Assembly: GCA_029945855.1 (NCBI GenBank)
Contig: JAQSDJ010000108.1
Span: 1 to 36,348, forward strand
DNA: 36,348 bases
Direction of reading: 5' to 3'
Source of the DNA: Lacunisphaera sp.
GTDB taxonomy: Bacteria; Verrucomicrobiota; Verrucomicrobiia; Opitutales; Opitutaceae
The notes under the pieces are model-generated. The model was given only the letters and a program-made list of their open reading frames with translations, was not told the origin of the DNA and ran no database searches. The translations under genes were made by a program, and so were the position numbers. Below are positions 16,925 through 25,124 of the stretch, in pieces. How positions within the stretch are numbered: the first letter of the stretch is position 1; each line of letters opens with the position of its first letter.

Positions 16925-16960
16925 GGCCGGGGTAACCGCTGGCTGGCGGTTCTACCCCGG
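16925..16960. terminator. Strong hairpin 2 downstream of the TonB receptor gene
   Basis: GCCGGGGTA at 16925-16933 pairs with TACCCCGGC at 16952-16960, and the stem continues with ACCGC/GCGGT around a short loop. It lies nine bases after hairpin 1 and 63 bases before the first DUF4838 gene. No run of T follows. The pair may set different transcript levels for the receptor and the enzyme genes. Confidence 0.55.
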
Positions 16961-17023
16961 CGATAAGTTTCTGACTTTCGGTCACGGCTAATTGTCCCCG
17001 CGCGCCATTGCGCAAACATCCCC

Positions 17024-19000
17024 ATGAAAAGATCATTCTTCTCCCTCTCGACCTTGCTGGCGGCGCTGGCGAGTCTCGCCTCGGTCGCGATGGCCCTGCC
17101 GTCAAACGGTGTTCCCATAGTTCAAGCTGGAACGGCGGTGGCCGTGGTGGTCACCCCGGATCGCCCGAACGCAGTGGTCCGCTATGCGGCCGAGGAACTC
17201 GTCTATCACGTGGCCAAGGCGACCGGTGCGAAACTCGCGGTCGTGACCGAATCATCCATGCCTGCTGGCAGCCAGAGCCGGATCTTTCTGGGGGGGACCC
17301 ACGCCGCTCACGCGGCGGGCATCGATGTCGGGCAGATCACTCCCGAGACGTTTGTACTGCGGACGGACGGTCGCGACCTTTACATCGCCGGCCGGGATGG
17401 TGAAGGCGAGCCCCTCGATCGGGACACTGCCGCCGGCACGCTCTTCGGCGTGTACGAATGGTTGGAGCGGGATGCGGGGGCGCGCTGGGTCTGGCCCGGC
17501 GAACTCGGCACCTACGTTCCGAAGGCCAGCACGATAACGGCCCAGCCCGTCGACGTCTCGATAACCCCGCGCTTTTTCCAGCGTTATGTCCGGCCCGGCC
17601 TCGGGTTCACCAGCGGCAATCCGGCGCTCGGCTTCACCAAGAAAGCCGCGGAGGAATACGCCAGGGTGCAAACGATCTTCCTGCGCCGCAACCGGATGGG
17701 GCGGAGCGAGCGGATGACCTACGGCCACGCTTTCACCGATTGGTGGGAGAAATACGGCGCAGCGCATCCGGAATGGTTCCAGCTCGTCGACGGCAAGCGC
17801 GGCCCTGTCAGGCCCGGCGCCCGATACTCGATGTGTGTGTCGGATGCCGGTTTCCAACGCGAAATCGTCCGGCTCTGGCGCGAGAAGGGTGGCGCCCGGG
17901 ACAAGTCCGGCCGGCCCAGCTTCATCAATGTCGTCGAAAACGACATCCTTGGACAGTGTGAGTGTGACAACTGCCGCGCTTGGGATGGGCCGACGCCGCC
18001 TGACGCGATGAAGTACTACGCCCCTAACTTCAAGGTGTACGGTTCCCGCTTCGTTTCCGATCGCTATGCGCGTTTCGCGTCCGCTGTGCAGCAGCTGGCG
18101 GCGGCGGAAAACCCGCAGGCGGTCACGATCGGCTACGTGTATTTTAACTATTTCCAAGCCCCGACGTCGGACGTGAAGCTCAACGAAAACATCCTGCTCG
18201 GCTTCTGTCCCTCTGCCGGTTGGTATCCGAGGACCGACGACGAGCATGTCTGGTACAAGCAGCAGTGGAAGGGCTGGCGCGACACCGGTGCCCGGCTCTT
18301 CTTCCGGCCGAACTACTTTCTGGACGGCTACAGCATGCCGTACATCTTCGCGCACCAGTTTGCGGATGACTTCCAGCACAACGCGAGGAATGGCATGGTC
18401 GGAACAGACTTCGATGCGCTCACGGGCCAATGGGGCACGCAGGGGCCAAACCTTTACCTCTTGATGCGACTGCATGTGACGCCGGACGCGAATCCCGACT
18501 CCATGCTGGCCGAATACTATTCGGCCTTCGGTCCGGCGGCCGCGCAAGTGAAGGCATATTTTGATTACTGGGAAAGCTACACCATGGACAACCGAAAGCT
18601 GATCAACGACGTGTTTTACGATCGGGTCGCGATCCGCTGGCGAACGTGGGCCAAGGCGCCGCACCGGGTCTATCCCGCTGAATGTTTCCTCCCGGCCGAT
18701 GCGCTGCTAGCGCAAGCCGCCGCCGCCGCCGTGAACGAGCCGCAGGCAGCCGCGCGCGTGCAGTTTCTCCGGACCGGCCTCGAGCACGCCAAGCTGTGCG
18801 CAAAGGTGGCCGCCCTGCTCACGCTCGCCGATCCGGAGGCGACGGCCGAACGCGGCCAGAAGGCCTTGCTTGAATTGCTCGCGTTTCGGCGTGCGCACGA
18901 GCGCGACTGGTTCGCGAATCTCAATCACAACGCCTGGGTGGAGGATCTCAGCTGGAAGCTCGCCAATGAAACAAAGCAGCCCGCGGAGTACTATCCCTAA
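17024..19000 (+). CDS. DUF4838 domain-containing secreted protein, copy 1
   Basis: This 658-residue protein starts with a clear signal peptide ('FFSLSTLLAALASLASVAMA'), so it acts in the periplasm or outside the cell. Residues about 35-170 resemble the N-terminal domain of alpha-glucuronidases and related glycosidases ('AVVRYAAEELVYHVAKATGAKL', then 'GTLFGVYEWLERDAGARWVWPG'). The central part is DUF4838-like, with 'YGHAFTDWWEKYGAAHPEWF', 'RYSMCVSDAGF' and a cysteine cluster C312-x-C314-x-x-C317 in 'GQCECDNCRAWDGP'. This architecture occurs in polysaccharide loci and is thought to be a TIM-barrel glycoside hydrolase relative; I know of no proven activity. It is the first gene after the double hairpin, and a paralogue follows after 9 bases. 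Confidence 0.85.
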   Translation: MKRSFFSLSTLLAALASLASVAMALPSNGVPIVQAGTAVAVVVTPDRPNAVVRYAAEELVYHVAKATGAKLAVVTESSMPAGSQSRIFLGGTHAAHAAGIDVGQITPETFVLRTDGRDLYIAGRDGEGEPLDRDTAAGTLFGVYEWLERDAGARWVWPGELGTYVPKASTITAQPVDVSITPRFFQRYVRPGLGFTSGNPALGFTKKAAEEYARVQTIFLRRNRMGRSERMTYGHAFTDWWEKYGAAHPEWFQLVDGKRGPVRPGARYSMCVSDAGFQREIVRLWREKGGARDKSGRPSFINVVENDILGQCECDNCRAWDGPTPPDAMKYYAPNFKVYGSRFVSDRYARFASAVQQLAAAENPQAVTIGYVYFNYFQAPTSDVKLNENILLGFCPSAGWYPRTDDEHVWYKQQWKGWRDTGARLFFRPNYFLDGYSMPYIFAHQFADDFQHNARNGMVGTDFDALTGQWGTQGPNLYLLMRLHVTPDANPDSMLAEYYSAFGPAAAQVKAYFDYWESYTMDNRKLINDVFYDRVAIRWRTWAKAPHRVYPAECFLPADALLAQAAAAAVNEPQAAARVQFLRTGLEHAKLCAKVAALLTLADPEATAERGQKALLELLAFRRAHERDWFANLNHNAWVEDLSWKLANETKQPAEYYP

Positions 19001-19009
19001 GGCCCAGCC

Positions 19010-21040
19010 ATGAGGTCAATGGACAAGCCCGCACCTGACGCCCGGCAGGTTCGCCCTGCCAGTGCCGACCGCATCCTTCCGCTGATGTGGGCGGGACTGT
19101 TGACGCTCGCCTTCGCGGTAGGTGCCCGGGCCGACGTCGAGCTGGTGAGAAACGGCGAGGCAGTCGCGGTCGTGGTGATCGCGGACGACGCCAACGCGGT
19201 TAGCCGCTACGCGGCGGAGGAGATCGTCTATCACGTACGGAAGGCGACGGGCGCGACTCTTCCGATCCTAACCGAGTCGGCGGCCTCCGCCGGTCCCCGA
19301 ATTTGTGTGGGGGCGACGCGCGCTGCGCGGAAGGCGAATATCGCGGTGGACCGGTTGGCGCCAGAAACGGCGATGATTGTCACGACAGGCACCGCGCTGA
19401 TCATTGTAGGGGGTGACGCCGCGGGTGATCCCTTGGCAACAGACACGTTCGCGGGCACGCTGTTCGGCGTTTACGAATGGCTCGAGCGGGATGTCGGCGT
19501 GCGCTGGCTCTGGCCCGGCGAGCTTGGCACGTACGTGCCGGAACTCCGGTCACTCCGCGCGACGACCGCGAATCTCACGGTGGCCCCCCGTTTCTTCCAA
19601 CGCAACGTTAGGCCGGGCCTTACATTTAAGGGCGAACATGCCGAGCTCGGGTTCACGCCGGCCGTTGCAGGGGAGTATGCGCGCGATCTCGCCATTTATC
19701 TGCGTCGGCACCGGATGGGCCGGAACGTGCGGCTGAGCTACGGCCACGCGTTCACCGATTGGTGGGCGAAGTACGGCGCGGAGCATCCGGAGTGGTTTCA
19801 ACTCGTAAAGGGCAAGCGTGGGCCGACCCGGCCCGGCGGGAGCTACTCGATGTGCGTGTCGAATCCGGAGCTGCACCGGAAGATTGTCGAACTTTGGCGG
19901 GGAAAGCGCATGCGGTCTTCCGGAGCGGAGAGCCGTTTCGTCAACGCGATCGAGAACGGGATCATGGGCTTATGCGAGTGTGACAGTTGCCGGGCCTGGG
20001 ACGGTCCGCAGCCAGACGGCTTCCTTGAATTCTATCCGCCGCAATCGAAGGTGATGGGATCGCGCTTCGTCACGGACCGGTACACGCGGTTCTGGCTCGC
20101 GGTGCAGCGCGAGGCGGCGAAGACGGATCCGACGGCGACGGTCGTCGCCTATAACTACTTCAACTATTTTCATCCGCCGACCGCGGGAACCAGACTGGGA
20201 GCGCAGATCCTGGTCGGCTCGTATCCCTCGGCCGGCTGGTATCCGCGCTCCGCGGAGGAACAGGCGTGGTTCCTGGCGCAATGGAGCCAGTGGCAGGAGA
20301 CCGGGGCGCGGCTATTCTCCCGCGGTAACTACTGCCTCGATGGCTACAATCTCCCCTGGATCTTCGCGCATCAATTTGCCGACGAGTTTCGGCATCAGGT
20401 GCGCCACGGGATGGAGGCGACCGACTACGACGCCCTCACGGGACACTGGGCGACCCAGGGCCCGAATCTTTATCTGCTGATGCGCCTGCACACGCGGCCC
20501 GATGCGTCGGCAGAGGAGCTGCTGGCGGAGTACTATGGGGGCTTCGGCGCGGCGGCGCCGGCGGTGAAGGATTACTTCGATCACTGGGAAAGGCACACGC
20601 AAGGGCAGCGCGAACAGGCGAATCGGCTGTTCGCGGACAACACCACGCGCTGGCGGGCCTGGGCGACGGCGGCGCATCTGCTCTTCCCGCCGGAAAGCTT
20701 CGTGCCGGCGGAGGCGATCCTCGCGCGCGCGGCGGTCCTCGCCGCCGACGACCCGCAGGCCGCCGCACGCGTGGGTTTTCTGCGTGCCGGGCTCGCGCAC
20801 GCAAGACTGGAAGTCGACGCCGCGCGCGAGCTCACGCTCGCCGGTCCGGCGGCGAACCCAGAGCGCGGGGCCGCCGCGCTCGCCAAGCTGATTGCATTTC
20901 GACGTGCGCATGAGCGCTCCTGGATCAGCAACTTCAATCACGCTGCCTGGGTAGAGGACCGGAGCTGGCGGCTGGCCGAGCCGCGGTTGCTGTCGGGTTC
21001 CCCTTCATTCGCTCCAGGTGAAACCATCGCCTCGCCGTAA
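19010..21040 (+). CDS. DUF4838 domain-containing secreted protein, copy 2
   Basis: This 676-residue protein is a clear paralogue of the preceding gene product. It shares 'AAEEIVYHVRKATGATLPI', 'AGTLFGVYEWLERDVGVRWLW', 'SYGHAFTDWWAKYG', 'GSYSMCVSNPEL', the cluster C322-x-C324-x-x-C327 in 'GLCECDSCRAWDGP', and the C-terminal 'FRRAHERSWISNFNHAAWVEDRSW'. The signal peptide core is 'LPLMWAGLLTLAFAVGARA', behind a long charged leader; ATG 19010 or 19019 may be the true start. The last 20 or so residues extend past the end of copy 1. The copies have diverged throughout, so this is an old tandem duplication, and the two may act on different linkages or sugars of one polymer. Confidence 0.85.
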   Translation: MRSMDKPAPDARQVRPASADRILPLMWAGLLTLAFAVGARADVELVRNGEAVAVVVIADDANAVSRYAAEEIVYHVRKATGATLPILTESAASAGPRICVGATRAARKANIAVDRLAPETAMIVTTGTALIIVGGDAAGDPLATDTFAGTLFGVYEWLERDVGVRWLWPGELGTYVPELRSLRATTANLTVAPRFFQRNVRPGLTFKGEHAELGFTPAVAGEYARDLAIYLRRHRMGRNVRLSYGHAFTDWWAKYGAEHPEWFQLVKGKRGPTRPGGSYSMCVSNPELHRKIVELWRGKRMRSSGAESRFVNAIENGIMGLCECDSCRAWDGPQPDGFLEFYPPQSKVMGSRFVTDRYTRFWLAVQREAAKTDPTATVVAYNYFNYFHPPTAGTRLGAQILVGSYPSAGWYPRSAEEQAWFLAQWSQWQETGARLFSRGNYCLDGYNLPWIFAHQFADEFRHQVRHGMEATDYDALTGHWATQGPNLYLLMRLHTRPDASAEELLAEYYGGFGAAAPAVKDYFDHWERHTQGQREQANRLFADNTTRWRAWATAAHLLFPPESFVPAEAILARAAVLAADDPQAAARVGFLRAGLAHARLEVDAARELTLAGPAANPERGAAALAKLIAFRRAHERSWISNFNHAAWVEDRSWRLAEPRLLSGSPSFAPGETIASP

Positions 21041-21059
21041 TGTCTCTTCCCTTAAACCC

Positions 21060-22622
21060 ATGAAGACTCCATCGACCTTATTCGCTCGCCCGGTTCGCAC
21101 GGCTGGGCTCGCCAGCCTCGCGCTGCTCGCCGCCATCAGCGGCTGGAGCGCAGACAACGACAATACTGCGCTTCGGGCCGACGCCCTCGCCGGCCTCAAG
21201 CGGGCCGCGACATATTTCCGCACACAGGTCGCCTCGCACGGCGGCTATGTTTACTACGTCAGCGAGGACCTAAAGCAGCATGTGGGCGAAGGCATTGCCA
21301 CGCGCGACCAGATCTTTGTCGAGCCTCCGGGCACGCCGACGGTTGGCCGCGCCTATTTGGAGGCGTACGAAGCCACGGGCGACGGCTACTATCTGGAGGC
21401 GGCAAAGGAAACGGCTTACGCCCTAATCTACGGGCAACTCGAGTCGGGGGGCTGGTCGCAACGAATCGATTTTGATCCTAATGGGACTCATGTCGGACGC
21501 TATCGCAACGGGAAGGGAAAAAAGGACGGTTTCAACCATTCGTCTCTCGACGACAACCAGACGCAGTCCTCCATACAATTTCTCGCGCGACTCGACAAGG
21601 CGCTGCAATTCAAGGATGCCACGATTCACGAGTCGGCCCAGTATGCACTCGCCGGCTTGCTAAAGGCGCAGTTCCCGATCGGCGCGTTTCCCCAAGGCTG
21701 GAAAGAACCCGTCGCGACCTATCCCGTGCTCAAGGCAAGCTACCCCGCGGAGTGGCTGCGCGTGTGGCCCCACGAGAACTACTCAAAGTATTACACGTTG
21801 AACGACGGGCTCGTGGGCACCGTGTCCGACACGCTCTTGGCGGCGGTCGAGGCCTACCCCAACGACATCTATCGCGCTGCGTTGACCCGGCTGGGTGACT
21901 TCCTGGTCCTCGCGCAGATGCCGGATCCGCAGCCGGTGTGGTGCCAGCAGTACAATTACGAGATGCAACCGACTTGGGCACGGAAGTTTGAGCCGCCGGC
22001 GATCTGCACCTTCGAGTCGGAGGATGCGATCAAAACGCTGATGAAGGTCTACCGCGTGACCGGGGACCGGAAGTATCTCGAGCCGATCCCGCGCGCGCTG
22101 GCGTACCTGCGCACCTGCGTGCTGCCCGACGGACAGGTCCCGCGGTACTTCGAGTTGCAGACCAACCGACCCCTCTACATGACCCGCAAGCCCGGCGTGA
22201 GTGGCAACTCAAACGCCCCGGGCTACTACGATTTCAGCTATAGCGACAAGAATCTCCCCTCGCATTACGGCTGGAAGCAGACGCCGCGACTCGACGATAT
22301 CGAGAAGGAATTCGCCGCGCTGCGGCAAGGGCCGGTGCCACCTGCGCGGTTGGCGCAGAAGGTCACTCGTGAAGGGAAACTCGTGGCGATTGATCCGGCG
22401 GAGTACGCGGCGAAGCCATCCGTCAAACAGCTCGAGCGGGAAGTACGCCAGATTCTGAGAGCGCTCGATCAGCAGGGACGCTGGTTGACCGTTTATGACG
22501 GGAAGGCCCGTCTGATCGGCCAACCGAAGTTTGCCAAGGGCTTCCGTTATCTGAGCAGCAATGACTTCAACTACAACGTCGAGGTGCTCAGTAAATATCT
22601 CGCCGTCACCCGCCCAAACTGA
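21060..22622 (+). CDS. PL10-like pectate (pectic acid) lyase
   Basis: I use the ATG at 21060 (520 residues, 'MKTPSTLFARPV'), 19 bases after the preceding stop; the track's GTG at 21018 overlaps that gene. A signal peptide core 'AGLASLALLAAISGWSA' marks it as exported. Residues about 40-400 match the alpha/alpha-toroid of the PL10/PF09492 pectate lyases: 'GLKRAATYFRTQVASHGGYV', 'SSLDDNQTQSSIQFLARL', 'GAFPQGWKEPVATYP', 'WCQQYNYEMQP' and 'WARKFEPPAICTFES' (R308), where PL10 enzymes have a conserved ARxxEPPS-like segment. Such enzymes cleave alpha-1,4-polygalacturonate by beta-elimination and leave an unsaturated uronate end. Some segments differ from textbook PL10, so the uronate recognised could be another one. 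The GH105 gene downstream is the expected partner. Confidence 0.78.
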   Translation: MKTPSTLFARPVRTAGLASLALLAAISGWSADNDNTALRADALAGLKRAATYFRTQVASHGGYVYYVSEDLKQHVGEGIATRDQIFVEPPGTPTVGRAYLEAYEATGDGYYLEAAKETAYALIYGQLESGGWSQRIDFDPNGTHVGRYRNGKGKKDGFNHSSLDDNQTQSSIQFLARLDKALQFKDATIHESAQYALAGLLKAQFPIGAFPQGWKEPVATYPVLKASYPAEWLRVWPHENYSKYYTLNDGLVGTVSDTLLAAVEAYPNDIYRAALTRLGDFLVLAQMPDPQPVWCQQYNYEMQPTWARKFEPPAICTFESEDAIKTLMKVYRVTGDRKYLEPIPRALAYLRTCVLPDGQVPRYFELQTNRPLYMTRKPGVSGNSNAPGYYDFSYSDKNLPSHYGWKQTPRLDDIEKEFAALRQGPVPPARLAQKVTREGKLVAIDPAEYAAKPSVKQLEREVRQILRALDQQGRWLTVYDGKARLIGQPKFAKGFRYLSSNDFNYNVEVLSKYLAVTRPN

Positions 22623-22625
22623 GCG

Positions 22626-25091
22626 ATGGTCCCATTCCGGATGCCGCCTTCCCGTCGATGGAGCCCGCTTGCAGCCATCCGCCGCCCCGGGCTGGTGCGT
22701 GGAGCCGCGCTGGGCATGGTCTGCCTCGGGCTCGTCCTGACGCAGGCCCCGGGGGCCGATAGGTTGGCCACGGCGGCCGCCGGAGAAATTCGCTGCTCGA
22801 ACGGTGACGCCGTCCTCGTAATCGATCAAAATCCCTGGCGGCTGCGTCTGCTGGATCGCGACGGAACGGAGCGTTTTGCCGAGGCGGAGGCACCGGCGTT
22901 CCAGGTGGGGGGGCAATGGATAAGCCTGGGTCGGGTCGACCTGGCCGAGTCGGGTGACCCAACGGTCGCGCGGTTGCGCGTCCAGCTTGGTGATAAGATG
23001 ACCGCGATGGCCGACGTCCGCCGAGCCGGGCCGAGCGGATTCAGGGTGCAGGTGCGCGCGGAGGCGGCTACGATCACAGCGGTGCGCGGCACGGCGGCGC
23101 TACGCGTGGTTGAGGAGATCTATGGATTCGGCGAAATGTGGAATGGGCATGTCGCGCAGCGCGGACAAGCGTTCGATCTCTGGGACCGAGGCGGCACACC
23201 GGACGAGTGTGCCTTCATGCCGTACTATGTGTCGACGAACAACTACGCCTTGTTCCTTAATTACGGCGGACGCGTCCGTATCGATGTCGGCCAGCATCGT
23301 TCGGACCGGCTCGTCTACGAGGCGACCGCGCGCGAACTCGATCTCACACTCGTCCGCGGGGAAAGCCTGCCGGGGACCGTGCGGAATTTTCTGACTGAAA
23401 TCGGGCTGCCTCAGCGCCCGCCGCGCTGGGCGTTCAAGCCGTGGTTCTGGCTGATGGCCGATCCGAAGCAGCCAGGCGCAAAGATCGATACCCTCCGGGG
23501 GGAGCACTTCCTCGAGATGACCGACAAACTCCACGAGCTTTCGATTCCAATTGGACTCACTTGGTTCGAGCCGCCGTGGCAGGACGCGCGGACGACCTTT
23601 GTCCCGAACCCGGAGTTCAGCCGCGATATGCCGGGCCTCGTCCGGCAACTCGAGACACGGGGAGTCCGGACGCTGGCGTGGACCGTGCCGTATACCACGA
23701 AGACGGCCTCTAATTGGAAAGAGGCGGTCGAGCGTGGATATCTCGCCGCCAAGCCGGGCGCGATGACGGACGGGGGCGCCGTGAAGCTCTCAGCCACGGG
23801 GGAACTTGACGGGAGCTACTACAATGCCATCGATTTCTACAATCCCGACGCGGTCCGCTGGTGGCAGGCGCAGATTGATCGCAGCCTCGATACGGGCATT
23901 CGCGGATACAAGCTCGACGCCGGCCAGGATCTCGAGCCAGACGCACGCTTGCACGGCGGCCGCCTCGGCGCCGATGTACACAATTCCTACGCCCTTGAAT
24001 ATAGCCGCACGTTCTTCGGGGTATTAAAGCAGCGCTTTGGTGGTGATTTCCTGATGGTGCCGCGCGCGGCGTGGGTTGGTTCGTCGGCCTACACGAACTT
24101 CAAGTGGCCCGGTGATCTCAGCGGCAGTTTCGGCAACAATGGACTGCCCTCGTCGGTCTACTCATCGCTTTCCCTCGCGTTCTCGGGGTTTCCGTTTGTG
24201 TCGACCGACATCGGGGGGTTCGACGACCAGCCGGCGCCCGAGGCGGTCTGGCTGCGGTGGGCGCAGTTCGGTGCCATGCTGCCGGGCATGCAGACGCTCC
24301 ACATGCCGTGGTGGTATTCGCCGGAGGCACTCACACATTTCCGCTATCTCACGTGGTTGCACACTGACCTCACGCCACTGTGGAACACCCTGGCGAACGA
24401 AGCCGCCGCTACCGGGGCACCTGTGTGCCGGCCGCTCGTGTGGACGTTTCAGGACGACATCGACTGCTGGCGCGTCGACGACGAATTTACCGTTGGTGAG
24501 TCCCTTCTCGTCGCACCCATCATCAATGGGAATCCCTACCGCGAGGTATACTTGCCTGCCGGCGAGTGGTTCGACTTCTGGGACAATGGCGAGTCGGTGC
24601 ACGGACCGGCCCGGGTCCACTGGTTCAAGGGCTGGGCCGCGCGCGACAAGTTTCCGCTCTACGTCCGCGAAGGCGCAATCCTGCCGCTCGAAGTCACGAA
24701 CGACTTCAGCGGGTTTGGTTGGGCGGAGTCAGCGGGGTTTGTGACGCTAGCGATCTGGCCGAAGGCGACCGGCGCGAGCGAGTTTACGTTGCATGACACT
24801 GAAGCGCCTGTACGCATCACCGTTGCCCGCGACACCGACGAGGAATTGCTCATCCGCTGGGATGCGACGCAGCGTAATCACCTGCTGCGGGTGCACCTGG
24901 CCGGCGGGAAGCCGCCGGTTGCTGTTCAAGGTCCGGCGGGCGTGCTCCCCAGATACGGCTCGCTCCCTGAGTTCCGCCGGGGAGACGACGGCTGGTTTTT
25001 TGATGCCCCCGAACGAAAGTTGTGGGTGCGGAAAAGAAGCCATGGAGCGGCCGTCACGCTGTCGGTTCGCTTTGGCCCGGCAACCCCCTGA
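22626..25091 (+). CDS. Glycoside hydrolase family 31 enzyme
   Basis: This 821-residue protein starts 3 bases after the lyase stop codon. After a signal-peptide-like stretch ('GLVRGAALGMVCLGLVLTQAPGA') comes an N-terminal beta-sandwich with 'EEIYGFGEMW', then the GH31 barrel. The nucleophile is D431 in 'GYKLDAGQDL' and the acid/base is probably D497 in 'KWPGDLSGSF'. The conserved 'FPFVSTDIGGF' and 'CWRVDDEFTVGESLLVAPI' follow, then C-terminal beta domains ('YREVYLPAGEWFDFWDNGE'). GH31 contains alpha-glucosidases, alpha-xylosidases, alpha-galactosidases and sulfoquinovosidases. The nucleophile context KLDAG differs from the common DGxE/DFGE types, so the specificity is unclear. It probably removes alpha-linked sugars from fragments of the polymer. 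Confidence 0.92.
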   Translation: MVPFRMPPSRRWSPLAAIRRPGLVRGAALGMVCLGLVLTQAPGADRLATAAAGEIRCSNGDAVLVIDQNPWRLRLLDRDGTERFAEAEAPAFQVGGQWISLGRVDLAESGDPTVARLRVQLGDKMTAMADVRRAGPSGFRVQVRAEAATITAVRGTAALRVVEEIYGFGEMWNGHVAQRGQAFDLWDRGGTPDECAFMPYYVSTNNYALFLNYGGRVRIDVGQHRSDRLVYEATARELDLTLVRGESLPGTVRNFLTEIGLPQRPPRWAFKPWFWLMADPKQPGAKIDTLRGEHFLEMTDKLHELSIPIGLTWFEPPWQDARTTFVPNPEFSRDMPGLVRQLETRGVRTLAWTVPYTTKTASNWKEAVERGYLAAKPGAMTDGGAVKLSATGELDGSYYNAIDFYNPDAVRWWQAQIDRSLDTGIRGYKLDAGQDLEPDARLHGGRLGADVHNSYALEYSRTFFGVLKQRFGGDFLMVPRAAWVGSSAYTNFKWPGDLSGSFGNNGLPSSVYSSLSLAFSGFPFVSTDIGGFDDQPAPEAVWLRWAQFGAMLPGMQTLHMPWWYSPEALTHFRYLTWLHTDLTPLWNTLANEAAATGAPVCRPLVWTFQDDIDCWRVDDEFTVGESLLVAPIINGNPYREVYLPAGEWFDFWDNGESVHGPARVHWFKGWAARDKFPLYVREGAILPLEVTNDFSGFGWAESAGFVTLAIWPKATGASEFTLHDTEAPVRITVARDTDEELLIRWDATQRNHLLRVHLAGGKPPVAVQGPAGVLPRYGSLPEFRRGDDGWFFDAPERKLWVRKRSHGAAVTLSVRFGPATP

Positions 25092-25124
25092 GCCTTCTGC
25101 CCCCTCCAACCGGAATATTCTATC

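Noticed and set aside
17252-18664. 470-residue minus-strand ORF opposite DUF4838 copy 1
   Set aside because: Composition is that of an antisense shadow and no motif is visible, while the plus strand encodes the conserved paralogue.
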